Assembly: GCF_000197735.1 (NCBI RefSeq)
Contig: NC_014550.1
Span: 3,100,001-3,164,000, forward strand
Source: Glutamicibacter arilaitensis Re117
GTDB lineage: Bacteria > Actinomycetota > Actinomycetes > Actinomycetales > Micrococcaceae
Direction of reading: 5' to 3'
DNA length: 64,000 nucleotides
In this document: piece by piece, positions 16,035 through 24,758 of the stretch
Position numbering within the stretch: the first letter of the stretch is position 1
Layout of the letters: each line of letters opens with the position of its first letter
The notes under the pieces: model-generated
Told to the model about the DNA's origin: nothing
Seen by the model: the letters and a program-made list of their open reading frames with translations, nothing else
Database searches by the model: none
Translations under genes and position numbers: made by a program

Positions 16035-17462
16035 TTAGGCGTTGACCTTGTCTTTGCCTGCGGTCAGCGTGGCCACTCCGTCATAGCTCTGGTCATAGGT
16101 GGTTCCATCCAGTGCTGCAATGATTCGTGCGGCACTGCGCCGACCCATGCGAACCGCTCCATCCACGTGCTGGAAGCCTTCGCCTGCCAGATCCGAGGAG
16201 GAGAAGTAGATCGGACCGACATTCTCGTTTTGCGCTGGGCCAAAGCGGTGCAGTCCGCCCAGGTCATAGCTGGTGGCATAGGCGCCGCGAGTCCACTCTT
16301 CGGCGGCGAAGTCCGAGAGGTAGAAGACTTTCGGTTCCAGGGCCTTCTCGCCCAGGTACGCGGCCATGGCCTTGAGGATCGCAGCGCGGCGCTGCTCCTC
16401 ATCCAGTTCCCACATGGCATCGGCGTTCAAATCCGAGATGAATCCAACCAGGGTGCCCGTCTCTTCACCAATGTAGGTGTTGTCGTAGAGCTCCTGGACC
16501 AAGCTGTTGGGTCCGAAACAGGTTCCTGACAATCCTTCATTGCGCCAGAACGGGGTCTCGTAGACAGCATGGACCTTGATCACCAGTCCCATCGACTGGT
16601 GCTGGTGGGTAATTTGCTGCTTGCGAGGCAGCGCCGGAACATAGGAGATGCGCGAGTACAGGTTTGGCGGCACCGCCAGCACAACCTTCTTGGCCGAGAC
16701 CGTGATGCTGCTGCCATGAGCAACCACTGCATCTTCAGACCATTCGAGCTTCAGCACAGGGTTGTTCAGGAAGACAATATCTTCTCCCAGCCTTTCGGCC
16801 ATGGCCTTGGAAACGCCCTGCATGGAACCCACAATGCGCCGGTCCAGGATGAAGTCCTCATCCACCAAGTTGTCGAAGGATCCGGCCGAGGAGGCCATGA
16901 GCACAGCTTGCAGGGCAGAGAAGGTATGAGCTGGCTTGGTCAGCATGCCGCCGGCAATGAACAGTCCCACGTTGTTGCAGGCCAGCTCATCGGTGCAGTG
17001 CTGCCGCAGGAAATGGTGGAAGGAAATCTTATCCAGTTCTTCTGCCTGCGGGTGTTCCCATGGCTTGTCAGGATCCATGTCAGCAGCCAGCTCATTCATG
17101 AGCTTTACCAGCTTGTCCATTTCGGCCACGGTACTTTCGGCCACGGGGAAGTCCGCCCCTTCATAGGCGATCGCCTCGCCTTCCTCGGTGAGGTACACGC
17201 TCTTGCCTTCTTTATAGCGTTCAAAGGTTTCGATGCCCAGTTCATTGATCAGCGAGTAGAGTCCGGTCTGGTCTGGACTGATCCATTGGCCGCCGATTTC
17301 GATGGTTGCACCGTCCATGACATCAGTCCAGGTACGTCCGCCCACGCGGTCCCGGGCTTCGAGCACTGCTACGGACTTGCCAGCCTTGTTCAGTTCATAA
17401 GCTGCACTCAGTCCGGAGGGCCCAGCTCCGATGACGACGACGTCGCGTTCTAAATGTTCCAT
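16035..17462 (-). CDS. puo: Putrescine oxidase (flavin monoamine oxidase family)
   Basis: A 475-residue FAD amine oxidase. The dinucleotide-binding motif VVVIGAGPSGLSAAYELNKA is at about residues 9-28, followed by DRVGGRTWT and the IEIGGQWISPDQ segment. The C-terminal FAD segment is GPIYFSSSDLAGEGFQHVDG. The overall pattern resembles the putrescine oxidases of Kocuria and Rhodococcus, which oxidise putrescine to 4-aminobutanal with release of H2O2 and ammonia. It is the first gene of the operon with Usp and permease, divergent from a TetR gene. Oxidation of another primary amine cannot be excluded. Confidence 0.85.
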   Translation of the reverse strand: MEHLERDVVVIGAGPSGLSAAYELNKAGKSVAVLEARDRVGGRTWTDVMDGATIEIGGQWISPDQTGLYSLINELGIETFERYKEGKSVYLTEEGEAIAYEGADFPVAESTVAEMDKLVKLMNELAADMDPDKPWEHPQAEELDKISFHHFLRQHCTDELACNNVGLFIAGGMLTKPAHTFSALQAVLMASSAGSFDNLVDEDFILDRRIVGSMQGVSKAMAERLGEDIVFLNNPVLKLEWSEDAVVAHGSSITVSAKKVVLAVPPNLYSRISYVPALPRKQQITHQHQSMGLVIKVHAVYETPFWRNEGLSGTCFGPNSLVQELYDNTYIGEETGTLVGFISDLNADAMWELDEEQRRAAILKAMAAYLGEKALEPKVFYLSDFAAEEWTRGAYATSYDLGGLHRFGPAQNENVGPIYFSSSDLAGEGFQHVDGAVRMGRRSAARIIAALDGTTYDQSYDGVATLTAGKDKVNA

Positions 17463-17483
17463 GTTCGACTCCCTTGAACAATA

Positions 17484-17502
17484 AAATGAATCCGATTCAT
17501 TT
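17484..17502. promoter_or_regulatory. TetR operator between puo and the regulator gene
   Basis: A perfect 9-1-9 palindrome, AAATGAATCCGATTCATTT, lies 22 bases upstream of the oxidase start and 67 bases upstream of the TetR start. Its size and place are typical of a TetR operator controlling both divergent promoters. Confidence 0.8.
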
Positions 17503-17568
17503 ACCTGTCATATAGCATAGAGTACGAACATCCAGTTGTGAAGCAACCCACGTCAGGAAGAGATACGC

Positions 17569-18216
17569 ATGAGCGAGACGGAAGCGAGGCGAGCCGGCCG
17601 TCCCCGCAAGGCAGTGCTTAACCGCGAACGCATTACCGAGCATGCGCTGGAACTCGTTTCCGACGATGGCTACGAGTCTTTTACCATGCAGCGACTGGCT
17701 AAATCCTTAGGTGTCTCACCCTCAGCCCTGTACAACCATGTCGATTCCAAAAACGACCTTTTGCAGTGGATCCAGGAACTGGTCATGGCCGATATCGATA
17801 CGTCAGTTTTTGACGAAGCAGATATCAAGGAAGCATTGCTCCAATGGGCCACGAGCTACCGCAACGTCTTCGCGCGGCATATTCCCTTGATTCCGGTTAT
17901 TGCGGTACTGCCCGTTTCCGATTCACCGCGCACCTTGGGCATGTACGAGCGCGTTGCTGAAGCGCTGAGCGATTACGGCATGGCAGAGAGCGAAGTTGTT
18001 CCAACAATTGTCGCACTGGAGTCATTCATCTTTGGTTCGGCTATGGACACGGCTGCTCCACATGACATTTTCGATACCCGAAACCATCAGGACCTCACCC
18101 CGCATTTCACCCAGGCGGTGGCAGCGCAACGGCGATCGAAGCTAAATACCAGCGACGATTCATTCCAGCACGGGCTTTCGGCTCTCGTGACCGGACTACT
18201 AGCGATTCGGAGTTGA
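17569..18216 (+). CDS. TetR-family regulator of the putrescine oxidase operon
   Basis: A 215-residue regulator. The HTH lies at about residues 20-65 (RITEHALELVSDDGYESFTM, then QRLAKSLGVSPSALYNHVDS), followed by a long helical ligand domain. The ribosome site is AGGAAGAG. It is divergent from puo with a perfect palindrome between them, so it is the natural repressor of the oxidase-Usp-permease operon, with putrescine or its aldehyde as a possible inducer (inference). Its stop codon overlaps the start of the next small gene (TGATG). Confidence 0.9.
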   Translation: MSETEARRAGRPRKAVLNRERITEHALELVSDDGYESFTMQRLAKSLGVSPSALYNHVDSKNDLLQWIQELVMADIDTSVFDEADIKEALLQWATSYRNVFARHIPLIPVIAVLPVSDSPRTLGMYERVAEALSDYGMAESEVVPTIVALESFIFGSAMDTAAPHDIFDTRNHQDLTPHFTQAVAAQRRSKLNTSDDSFQHGLSALVTGLLAIRS

Positions 18217-18443
18217 TGTTGAGCTACCATCCTGAACAACGAAAGCCCCGTAAAGGCCCCGCTCCCAAGCAATGGGCCGCGATTGCGCTAGTAATCGTCG
18301 CGCTGGTCTTCATCTTGCAGAACTTGACCTTCGTGCGTGTGGAATTCTTCCTGATCCACTCCACGGCTCCGCTCTGGCTTATCTTGCTCATCACCTTGGC
18401 CGTAGGCTATGCCATCGGGCGGTTCTCCGGAAGACGCGGCTAA
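18216..18443 (+). CDS. Small LapA-domain (DUF1049) membrane protein
   Basis: A 75-residue protein with two membrane helices: QWAAIALVIVALVFILQNL and APLWLILLITLAVGYAIGRF. The QNLTFVRVEFFLIHSTAPLW linker is typical of the LapA/DUF1049 domain. The ATG at 18216 overlaps the TetR stop, so the two are translationally coupled. The role is unknown; family members sit in the inner membrane. Confidence 0.8.
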   Translation: MLSYHPEQRKPRKGPAPKQWAAIALVIVALVFILQNLTFVRVEFFLIHSTAPLWLILLITLAVGYAIGRFSGRRG

Positions 18444-18628
18444 TCTTCGAGGATTGCCCACTCCCCCACTTGCTCATTATCGGAGTCGTAGACATCCTCC
18501 TGAGCGCCGGCAACGATCGGATACATGGCGACGTTCGTTGACCAATCGCGCAGAATCTTCTGAAGCTCTTCCAACGGCTTGAGCTGCATGTTCTCGGTAT
18601 CGAAGTTAACTTCCAAAACAAAACGCAT
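18440..18628 (-). CDS. Small conserved-looking hypothetical protein
   Basis: A 62-residue acidic protein (RFVLEVNFDTENMQLKPLEE ... VGEWAILED) with a good ribosome site (AAGGATGGAG) before ATG 18628. The residue mix looks like a folded protein, not a shadow frame. Its stop codon interlocks with that of the convergent LapA gene. The function is not recognised. Confidence 0.6.
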   Translation of the reverse strand: MRFVLEVNFDTENMQLKPLEELQKILRDWSTNVAMYPIVAGAQEDVYDSDNEQVGEWAILED

Positions 18629-18732
18629 GGCTGCTCCATCCTTCTCGTTGCCGCCATCCTATGCCCGCAAGCCAAGAATTACGAGACTTGTCCCAAACGC
18701 TTTGGTGCAGTATGCATTGTGTATGGAGAATC

Positions 18733-18771
18733 GAAAACGGGACCCCGAAGTGCCTTCGGAATCCCGTTTTC
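18733..18771 (-). terminator. Terminator of the gene at 18790-19161
   Basis: An 18-bp near-perfect stem starting GAAAACGGGA and ending TCCCGTTTTC, 19 bases beyond the stop codon on the minus strand, with A/T-rich ends. Confidence 0.8.
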
Positions 18772-18789
18772 TAGAAATGCTTTGGAGTG

Positions 18790-19161
18790 CTACTGGGATG
18801 CGCCCATGTAGGTCAGCGACTGGATAGCTTCATTGCCACCGATCTTGTACAGCGCCAGCACCAGGCCACCGAAGACAATGCCCATGACGGCGGAGAATCC
18901 AAGGGAGATCTTGACCAGGGAACGTACTTCGCCTCGGCCGACTTCTGCTTCATCATTCAGGTAGCGAACTGCGCCTTGGCTGAAGCTGGCTGCTGGTGTC
19001 AATGCTGGAACGGGAGCGGCAATCAAGTTCGAAGCGCTGTCGATCGCTCCGTCACGCAGGTATGCAACAGTCATGCGGTTCTTACGATCCTGGCGAAACT
19101 TGACGATGCTGGCACCATGGCGCGCCAAAAGAATATCTTCGCCGAGGGGGATCGAAGCCAT
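18790..19161 (-). CDS. Hypothetical protein with one C-terminal membrane helix
   Basis: A 123-residue protein from ATG 19161 (AGGAG 8 bases upstream). The first part is soluble (MASIPLGEDILLARHGASIV); a single hydrophobic helix lies near the C-terminus (ISLGFSAVMGIVFGGLVLAL). No family was recognised. It is monocistronic, with a terminator downstream. Confidence 0.65.
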   Translation of the reverse strand: MASIPLGEDILLARHGASIVKFRQDRKNRMTVAYLRDGAIDSASNLIAAPVPALTPAASFSQGAVRYLNDEAEVGRGEVRSLVKISLGFSAVMGIVFGGLVLALYKIGGNEAIQSLTYMGASQ

Positions 19162-19458
19162 TGCTGTTGCTCCTAAATAATTTTCATTGACGCATTTCCA
19201 GTCATATCCATCATTTCCGACCATTTATCTATTGAGAAGTGCTTTGTTCAGAAGCCCACATGCACTTGTGATGCAATCCGCATGTTTTCGGGGCTAAATC
19301 GTGTTTTCTGGTGACCGGGGACATAGTTTTAGAGAATTGTTCTTCACTAATTATTTGGCGTCATTTCTCCTGCCGCCGACTAGTTTCCCGATCATATATC
19401 CTGAATTGTTCACGGCCTATAAATGCGGTGGCCAGCACGCATTTTCTTCAAGACGCAC
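19162..19458. other. AT-rich non-coding gap
   Basis: About 300 bases of lower GC without a convincing gene. It probably holds the promoter of the minus-strand gene at 18790-19161. No repeat or RNA element was recognised apart from the terminator at 19459-19491. Confidence 0.4.
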
Positions 19459-19491
19459 TTGAGCCCCCGTCCAAAATGGACGGGGGCTCAA
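19459..19491. terminator. Strong hairpin terminator
   Basis: A perfect 15-bp GC-rich stem (TTGAGCCCCCGTCCA with its complement) and an AAA loop, 25 bases beyond the stop codon of the minus-strand gene at 19516. Confidence 0.8.
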
Positions 19492-19515
19492 ATGACTCTT
19501 TAGATCAAAGCAAAC

Positions 19516-19761
19516 CTAAGCTGCTTTGAGATCCTGGCCATCGCGTTTGCGCTGGCGCTTTGCTGCGCGAATCTGCATTGCCAAATCATGATTCGACAGG
19601 TCCTCTGGCGAAGCAACACCACGTTTGCGCGCCTTAGCTATCAAAACTTGGCGAATCTCAGCCTTATGCGTGCGCTTGTAGCGCATAACCAGCACGGCGG
19701 TTGAGACTGATAAAACAATCAGCATCACCAGTGCAGTGAATACAGCTGCATCAAAATTCAT
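19516..19761 (-). CDS. Small membrane-anchored basic protein
   Basis: An 81-residue protein with one N-terminal membrane helix (AAVFTALVMLIVLSVSTAVL) followed by a very basic cytoplasmic tail (KARKRGVASPEDLSNHDLAM, KRQRKRDG). A GGGGAGG sequence precedes the ATG. No function is known. A terminator lies directly downstream. Confidence 0.6.
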   Translation of the reverse strand: MNFDAAVFTALVMLIVLSVSTAVLVMRYKRTHKAEIRQVLIAKARKRGVASPEDLSNHDLAMQIRAAKRQRKRDGQDLKAA

Positions 19762-19960
19762 AGTCTTCTCGACCTCCCCATTCTTTCAGTAGTAGCTGCG
19801 GTGGGGCCGTCGCCTTGCTGGGCAATCTTTCCCAACGGACAACGGGCCGCAGCGTACTAAGAGAAGAACAACAAGTTTAGCATGTTTCTTCGAAGAATGC
19901 AGTGTCGGGAGTAACTCCTGCGAACACCTGGTTCACGCAAAAAGTCGCCAAGAGTCAAGG

Positions 19961-20449
19961 CTAGAACTCTCCGCTGCCGTGTCCATGTTCGAATACCAGG
20001 GATGTCTGGGTGGTCGCGACCGCAGGATTAGCAGAAAGGTTGTCGAGCACGAACTGCCGCACATCCGAGGAGTTGCGCACCGCGACGTGCAGTACGAAGT
20101 CATCTGCGCCGCCGAGGAAGAATAGCTGTCGCACACCGGGCTTGCTGCGCATGTCAGAGGCGAAGTTGGACATCAAATGGCGAGCGCCGGGGCGGATCTT
20201 CACAAAGATCAAGGCTTCTAGTTCCCGGCCCAGCACCTGTGGGTCCACCTCAATGGTGAAACGGGAGATCACACCGGAATCGCGTAAGGCATTTAGCCGT
20301 GCCAGGCAGGTTGACGGGGCTATCCCCAGCTCTTCAGCCAAGGAATTATTCGTCCGCCGCGAGTTCTTGGTCAGCAGCGCCAGCAGCTTCCGATCAATGT
20401 CATCCAGCTGCGCTGCTCGGCTCTCACGTCCGGATCCACTCATCGTCAT
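19961..20449 (-). CDS. Lrp/AsnC-family regulator, last gene of the Rieske operon
   Basis: A 162-residue protein with the HTH at LDDIDRKLLALLTKNSRRTN, NSLAEELGIAPSTCLARLNA and a RAM domain (LEALIFVKIRPGARHLM ... GADDFVLHVAVRN). It starts inside the end of the DedA gene (ATGA overlap at 20446-20449), so it is translationally coupled to it and belongs to the five-gene operon that starts at 23733. It may be an autoregulator of that operon. Confidence 0.9.
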   Translation of the reverse strand: MTMSGSGRESRAAQLDDIDRKLLALLTKNSRRTNNSLAEELGIAPSTCLARLNALRDSGVISRFTIEVDPQVLGRELEALIFVKIRPGARHLMSNFASDMRSKPGVRQLFFLGGADDFVLHVAVRNSSDVRQFVLDNLSANPAVATTQTSLVFEHGHGSGEF

Positions 20450-21015
20450 TCAGCCGCACCTGCTCCCATTTGTCGCGGTTCGCTTGATTCATCATACGAC
20501 CGGTCAATCGTTGATTCCGCCGTACTGCGGCTAGGGGCATCATCTTCTTGCCGATTGCGGCGGCGCAAGCGCAACATCAGGAACACCACCACGCCGATTA
20601 CCACGGTCCCTGCTACCAGCCATGGCCAGTCCAAGGCGATCCAGGCATAGATGACCGCCATGCCAACCGTGGTGTAGATCAGCGCCCAGAGCAGGGATCC
20701 GATGATGACCGCCGGCAAGTACCGCCGCAACGGCATGCGGCTGGCACCAGCCGAAGCATTCACCGCCGTTTGAATGCCGATGGTCAGAAAACTCAGTGGA
20801 ACTGCCAGCACGCCCCAGCGACTGATGAATCGCTGGGCACGCCGATAGCCCGGACCTTGCAGATGCTTATCGAAACGCGTGCGCTCCATGCCCTTGGCTA
20901 TCCCCCGACCAACCCAATAGGTCGCGTTTCCGCGGGCAAAAGCCCCGCAGAAAAAGAACGCAAACGTCAACGCGAACGGTGCGTCATTGACCAGCCATGA
21001 GATTGTCTCGAGCAT
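20446..21015 (-). CDS. DedA/VTT-domain membrane protein
   Basis: A 189-residue protein with four to five spans. The VTT/DedA signature is seen in FFFCGAFARGNATYWVGRGI and in FISRWGVLAVPLSFLTIGIQTAVNASAGASRM. DedA proteins are membrane-homeostasis or lipid-flipping factors. The C-terminal 40 residues are polar and low in complexity. It lies 2 bases after the MFS gene and overlaps the Lrp gene by 4 bases. Confidence 0.85.
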   Translation of the reverse strand: MLETISWLVNDAPFALTFAFFFCGAFARGNATYWVGRGIAKGMERTRFDKHLQGPGYRRAQRFISRWGVLAVPLSFLTIGIQTAVNASAGASRMPLRRYLPAVIIGSLLWALIYTTVGMAVIYAWIALDWPWLVAGTVVIGVVVFLMLRLRRRNRQEDDAPSRSTAESTIDRSYDESSEPRQMGAGAAE

Positions 21016-21017
21016 GC

Positions 21018-22274
21018 TCAGGGGACGCTTTTAATCTGGCGAACCAGAACTGCACCGAAGAGGCTGACCACCACGGAGCATAGGAACAGTGTTGAGTAGC
21101 CACCGAACCAGGTAACTGCCAGCCATGCGATCAGCGGGGCAGCTACCTGCGGCAGCGAGTTGGCGATGTTGATCATGCCCAAGTCCTTGCCTCGCGAATC
21201 AGCGTTGGGCAGTACCTGGGTCAGCAGCGCAAAGTCCACGGCCAGGTAGGCTCCAAAGCCAATACCCAGCAGCACTGCTGCGATCACTGCGAAGGTGAAT
21301 GTCGAAGAAACTGCCAAGACACCTGCAGCGGCGGCGACAATCACCGAGGAGATGATCACGTACTTCTTGCGCTTGCCATCCTTATCCGAAAGCTTGCCGG
21401 AGATGACCGAGGAGAAGATCACGCAGAAAGCGTAGATCGCGGTCAGCACCAGCACGCCTTGGGCCGGGTCCGGGTGGCCGATTTCGTCTTGCAGGAAGAA
21501 CAGCAGGTAGACCAGGCATAGCTGGCAGCCCAGATACAGCAAGAAGCGCGTCAGCCATGCCCATCCGAAGTCGGCGTGCTTGACCGGGTTGATCCAGAAG
21601 CTCTTGGCGAACTCCAGCGGCTTGATTGGCTCCAGCGTTCCCTTGGGCAGCGCCACGTCCTGGCGCATCAGCACGAACGGAATGGAACAGATCGCCACGG
21701 CGGTAGCCACGATAGCGTAGCCGAAAACAAGATTGCTCGCAGCGACCATGCCGATCACCGCGCCAATCAGCGAACCGCAGGTCTGGCCCAGGGCAACTAG
21801 CCCGCCAACCATTCCGCGCTGCTCTACCGGCACCTTGTCCGGGATCGCGGCGAAGATTGCAGCCAGTGCGGCATTGCCGGCTGCTTGCATCAGCGCCCAG
21901 CCGATGACCAGCATGCTCACGGTCTGCGCAGTGGACATCAGTAGCAAGGCCAGCGCACCGCAGATGGTGCCGAAGAAGACCCATGGTATGCGGCGCCCGA
22001 ATTTCGAAGTGCTTCGGTCACTCAGTGCACCGAAGAGCGGATTGGCAACCAACGAGACGGCTGCACCCACACCGGTGACTAGGGAGAGGATCGCGTTCTT
22101 CTGGCTGGCATCCAGCTGTTCTGCATGCAAGCCCAGCAAGACCTGGATGGGAGCGAAAAAGCCCACATTGATGCCTATATGGACTATGACAACCGCGGCG
22201 ATCCAACCTGGGCCAACGCGTTCGCTAGGCGCTTGCAAGGCAAGTGGAACCTTGAAGGGTTCTGCTGCACTCAT
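21018..22274 (-). CDS. MFS transporter
   Basis: A 418-residue, 12-span major facilitator. The loop motif GALSDRSTSKFGRRIPWVFF follows span two and KLSDKDGKRKKYV is the equivalent in the second half; both are typical of the sugar-type/GPH-like actinobacterial MFS group. It lies 7 bases downstream of the ferredoxin-reductase gene and 2 bases before dedA, so it is part of the Rieske operon. It presumably transports the substrate or product of the redox pair, but nothing in the sequence identifies it. Confidence 0.85.
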   Translation of the reverse strand: MSAAEPFKVPLALQAPSERVGPGWIAAVVIVHIGINVGFFAPIQVLLGLHAEQLDASQKNAILSLVTGVGAAVSLVANPLFGALSDRSTSKFGRRIPWVFFGTICGALALLLMSTAQTVSMLVIGWALMQAAGNAALAAIFAAIPDKVPVEQRGMVGGLVALGQTCGSLIGAVIGMVAASNLVFGYAIVATAVAICSIPFVLMRQDVALPKGTLEPIKPLEFAKSFWINPVKHADFGWAWLTRFLLYLGCQLCLVYLLFFLQDEIGHPDPAQGVLVLTAIYAFCVIFSSVISGKLSDKDGKRKKYVIISSVIVAAAAGVLAVSSTFTFAVIAAVLLGIGFGAYLAVDFALLTQVLPNADSRGKDLGMINIANSLPQVAAPLIAWLAVTWFGGYSTLFLCSVVVSLFGAVLVRQIKSVP

Positions 22275-22281
22275 AGAATTC

Positions 22282-23415
22282 TTACCGGCCTAACTCGCGA
22301 GGACCCACCGTTGGGTCCTTCAACTGTTCAACGCTTGGGGTCAGCGATTTTTCGATTAGCCGTCTGACGGCCTTAGCCATCAAGCCACCATCAATCATGG
22401 AAGCGGAAACCAGTGAGCCGTCGGCATCCAGCCCGAAGACCGTCTGGATCCTGCCCCGGCGGTTCATCCGGGTCACGGTGCGGGTGGCTTTGCTGAAGTC
22501 CCCAACGGTTTCCACATGCATTTCGTGGCGGTCGCTCCAGAACCAAGGGACCGAGCGTTTGGGTGCGGCAGTGCCCATGATGGTGGCCGCTGCTTGGGCG
22601 GCATCTTCCATGGCCGATTCCCAATGCACCGCGCGCGGCTGGTTTTCCTGCCGCGCGGCATCACCGATCGCCAGCACCTGCGAGTTGCTCGGCGAACGCT
22701 GTTGCGCGTCCACCAGAATTCCGTCAGCTACGCTCAAGCCCAGCTGTTCGGCGAGCGCAGTTTCCGGTTCGACGCCGATAGCCGCCACGATCAGTTCTGC
22801 TTCGTGGCGCTGGCCATCGACCACGACGTGGTTTGGACCCACTTCAGTGACCGCTCCGCTGAGGGTGGCTATGCCGTGGTTGGCATGATCTGCGTGCAGC
22901 TGTTCGGCAAGCTCCTGGCCCAGCACATGGGCCAGAGGAGCGGCAGAGCTGGAAATCAGGGTGACCTGCGCGCCGGACATCTTGGCAGTAGAAGCGAATT
23001 CGGCGCCTACCAGTCCCGCTCCGATGACAAGCACGCGTTGGCCGAACATTCCCGATTCCAAGACGTCTGAAATAAAGGCTGCGTCAGCGGCACTGTGCAA
23101 ACTGCGTGCAAGGTGTCCGCCGGAGACATCCAATGCCTTGGGCGTGGTGCCGGTAGCCAGCACTAGCCAGTCTTCAGCCGACTGCGGCAGCTGCAGGTTT
23201 TCCACTTCTTCCTGGATTAGACCGACGTTGTTCTGCTGGTACCAGGACAGCGGTGCAAACGGTTCAACCTGCAGGGATTTGCTCAGCGGAGGGCGGTCAT
23301 AGGGCAGACCTTGGGCATCGCTGATCTTGATGGATCCGGGGTAGTTCTGCTGCACCAGATGCCGGGCCAGGGTGTACCCGGCGACCCCGCCTCCGATAAT
23401 GTGCACTGAAAGCAT
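22282..23415 (-). CDS. FAD-dependent ferredoxin reductase of a Rieske system
   Basis: A 377-residue pyridine-nucleotide-disulphide reductase-fold protein. The FAD motif HIIGGGVAGYTLARHL opens the protein, followed by YDRPPLSKSL, the NAD(P)H motif VLVIGAGLVGAEFASTAKMS and the second FAD motif VLAIGDAARQ. The pattern is that of oxygenase-coupled ferredoxin reductases. Its gene abuts the Rieske ferredoxin gene with no spacer. No terminal oxygenase or P450 is found in the window, so the electron acceptor is unknown. Confidence 0.88.
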   Translation of the reverse strand: MLSVHIIGGGVAGYTLARHLVQQNYPGSIKISDAQGLPYDRPPLSKSLQVEPFAPLSWYQQNNVGLIQEEVENLQLPQSAEDWLVLATGTTPKALDVSGGHLARSLHSAADAAFISDVLESGMFGQRVLVIGAGLVGAEFASTAKMSGAQVTLISSSAAPLAHVLGQELAEQLHADHANHGIATLSGAVTEVGPNHVVVDGQRHEAELIVAAIGVEPETALAEQLGLSVADGILVDAQQRSPSNSQVLAIGDAARQENQPRAVHWESAMEDAAQAAATIMGTAAPKRSVPWFWSDRHEMHVETVGDFSKATRTVTRMNRRGRIQTVFGLDADGSLVSASMIDGGLMAKAVRRLIEKSLTPSVEQLKDPTVGPRELGR

Positions 23416-23733
23416 CTAGACTTCAAGCTCCAAGAAGCCGTCCACGACGTTTACCTTGTAGGTCCGGGCATCCACGGTAGCTGGCATGCACAGCACCTTG
23501 CCGGTCTTCAAGTCGAAGCTCGATGAGTGCAACGGGCATTCCACGGTGCAGTCTTCGATCCAGCCATCGGAGAGCGACGCGACTTCGTGCGTGCATTCAT
23601 CCTGCAGGGCATAGAAGTTGCCGTCTTCGGCGTGGAAGATCGCGATGTCTTCGCTCGCGCCGCTGTCTTTGGCTTCAACCAGCAGCGATTCGCCTTCTGG
23701 GATAAGATCTACGGGTCCGACTCGGAAACTCAC
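23416..23733 (-). CDS. Rieske [2Fe-2S] ferredoxin
   Basis: A 105-residue ferredoxin. The cluster ligands are CTHEVASL (C-x-H) and CPLHSSSFD (C-x2-H), separated by 17 residues, the spacing normal in oxygenase-type Rieske ferredoxins. It ends KVNVVDGFLELEV. It is the first gene of the operon ferredoxin, reductase, MFS, DedA, Lrp. It should carry electrons from the reductase to an acceptor encoded elsewhere. Confidence 0.93.
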   Translation of the reverse strand: MSFRVGPVDLIPEGESLLVEAKDSGASEDIAIFHAEDGNFYALQDECTHEVASLSDGWIEDCTVECPLHSSSFDLKTGKVLCMPATVDARTYKVNVVDGFLELEV

Positions 23734-23828
23734 GATGACTCCTTAATAATCACGACGTTTACCACTAATCTTGTCACCTATTGCGCAACAGCGCCTACTT
23801 GATGATGCGCGGCCCCGCTGTCAGCGAT

Positions 23829-24758
23829 TTACCGCTGCGTTCCGAAGCGTGATACCAGCTCTTGCAAAGCATGATCCTCAGGTAGCCGCGACAGCCTTTG
23901 TGCACCGTCCAGCCCATTTCCGGAACTGTCTTGAAGCTGTGCGGCTGGGATTAGCCGCTCTAGTTCTTGGGCAAAGCTGTTCTTGACGTATTCACCGGCA
24001 AGCACTCCCCCGATGCCCGCGACCAATACCGGCCCGGCCCCCTGGGCCAAAGCTACTCGGCGCAATGCGGTTGCTGCTGAATTGGCCAGTTCACTTCCTG
24101 CACGCGCGCAGATCTGGGCGGCAATCGCATCGGTGGCGGCCAGGTCTGCGGCAACCTGAGCAAAGGAGGCAACCGTTGCTACCCGTTCCGGCATAGCTTG
24201 CAGTTCAATATAGGCTTCGGTCAGGTCTGGCCAGCGCGCGGCCAGCTGATCGGTCAGCGCCGTGGCAGGCCCCCGGCCGTCAAAACCACGCATCGCAGCG
24301 TCCATGGCTTGCTGGCCGATCCAGTAGCCACTGCCGATATCGCCCATGATGTGGCCCCACCCGTCGATTCGTGCCACGGCGTCGTGGCCCACTGCCAGGG
24401 TGACTACTCCGGTCCCTGCTGCAACAACAACCCCGTGATGGTCACCTAACGCACCTAGATAGCTGGTCACCGAGTCGTGAGCCAATGCGATTTGGCCAGT
24501 AGCTGGGGAATCGATGAGTTCAAAGAGCTGGCGGGCATCGTGTTCAGCTTTCACCAGTCCGGTGGTGCCTACGCTGATTACTGCGGAAGGCGCGTTGTGC
24601 TCCGCAATTGCTTGATTGATCGCACGGGCAAGTTGAGGAAGTACTGGTTCTTGGGTTTGTACGCCGGGAAAGCGAAGTTCTTGCGTCTCATCACCGTGCT
24701 CGAAACGCATTTTAATGCCGGTCTGCCCGCCGTCTACTGACAAAAGCCCAGATACCAT
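23829..24758 (-). CDS. BadF/BcrA/D-type ATPase, N-acetylglucosamine-kinase-like
   Basis: A 309-residue ASKHA-fold protein. It has the phosphate-1 motif LLSVDGGQTGIKMRF at the start, GVVVAAGTGVVTLAVG as phosphate-2, and GWGHIMGDIGSGYWIGQQAM, which is characteristic of N-acetylglucosamine kinases and relatives. It should phosphorylate an amino sugar. It is monocistronic, and no sugar transporter or deacetylase is beside it. The ribosome site is AAGGGAA. Confidence 0.78.
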   Translation of the reverse strand: MVSGLLSVDGGQTGIKMRFEHGDETQELRFPGVQTQEPVLPQLARAINQAIAEHNAPSAVISVGTTGLVKAEHDARQLFELIDSPATGQIALAHDSVTSYLGALGDHHGVVVAAGTGVVTLAVGHDAVARIDGWGHIMGDIGSGYWIGQQAMDAAMRGFDGRGPATALTDQLAARWPDLTEAYIELQAMPERVATVASFAQVAADLAATDAIAAQICARAGSELANSAATALRRVALAQGAGPVLVAGIGGVLAGEYVKNSFAQELERLIPAAQLQDSSGNGLDGAQRLSRLPEDHALQELVSRFGTQR

